This document shows positions 5,967 to 6,067 of a stretch of 6,067 bases of DNA, piece by piece. The notes beneath the pieces are model-generated. The model saw only the letters and a program-made list of their open reading frames with translations. It did not search any database and had not been told where the DNA came from. The position numbers were made by a program, and so were the translations under genes. How positions within the stretch are numbered: position 1 is the first letter of the stretch; every line of letters starts with the position of its first letter. Origin of the DNA: Chloroflexota bacterium (GTDB lineage: Bacteria > Chloroflexota > Limnocylindria > P2-11E); NCBI GenBank assembly GCA_013695575.1, contig JACDAF010000393.1:1-6067 (forward strand). The letters are read 5' to 3'.

Positions 5967-6067
5967 ATGCCCTTCCTACCGCTCCTCCTCGTGTGGCAGA
6001 TCTTCGGGCGGAGCACGTCGTTCGCCCTCGGTTGGGCCACGTCGCTCTTCTTCGGTCAGATCCCCGG
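5967..6067 (+). CDS. N-terminus of a hydrophobic membrane protein (3' partial)
   Basis: An ATG at 5967 opens a frame that runs off the window end without a stop, giving 33 complete residues. It starts MPFLPLLLVWQIFGRS and continues with LGWATSLFFGQIP. The mix of Leu, Phe and Trp with Gly and few charges indicates a membrane segment close to the start or a signal anchor. I do not recognise the family. It lies 45 nt after the permease stop, in the same direction, with no strong terminator between, so it may be the next gene of the operon. There is no clear Shine-Dalgarno. The 45 nt upstream are also open in this frame back to the permease TAA, but contain no better start. It could instead begin further downstream, outside the window. 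Confidence 0.55.
   Translation, partial: MPFLPLLLVWQIFGRSTSFALGWATSLFFGQIP

Overview
The window is very GC-rich DNA with dense coding, third codon positions that are almost always G or C, several starts without a recognisable Shine-Dalgarno, and GTG (possibly TTG) starts. This suits a high-GC bacterium. The styles of the membrane protein, the aldo/keto reductase and the ABC exporter resemble Chloroflexota or Actinomycetota more than Proteobacteria. That placement is an impression, because there is no rRNA or other marker gene here.

Layout: (1) Bases 2-226 (+) are the last 74 codons of a surface protein: a Thr/Ala/Pro stalk built from an 18-bp repeat, an LPNTS sequence, one membrane span and a basic tail. 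(2) Bases 227-363 are a convergent intergenic gap with two hairpins, each placed to terminate one of the flanking genes. (3) A large polytopic membrane protein on the minus strand (about 364-2478) looks like a GT-C-fold glycosyltransferase-type protein of the DUF2298 kind. (4) After a 59-bp divergent gap, a plus-strand series runs to the end of the window: an aldo/keto reductase with an intact catalytic tetrad (2538-3401), an ABC exporter ATPase (3412-4305), its permease (4302-5921, overlapping by ATGA) and the start of a further membrane protein (5967 to the end, partial).

The ATPase and permease very probably form one export complex. The permease is an internally duplicated, two-halves-in-one protein, so a dimer of the ATPase with one permease chain would complete a transporter. 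This architecture resembles actinobacterial antibiotic or drug exporters. The reductase upstream is close enough (10 nt) to be co-transcribed, and the small membrane protein downstream may belong to the same unit, but no substrate can be named. I did not find a clear mobile element, CRISPR array, RNA gene or defence system. The more unusual points are the internal duplication of the permease, the sortase-like tail, the paired terminators, and a change in leucine codon choice between the minus-strand gene (CTG) and the plus-strand operon (CTC).
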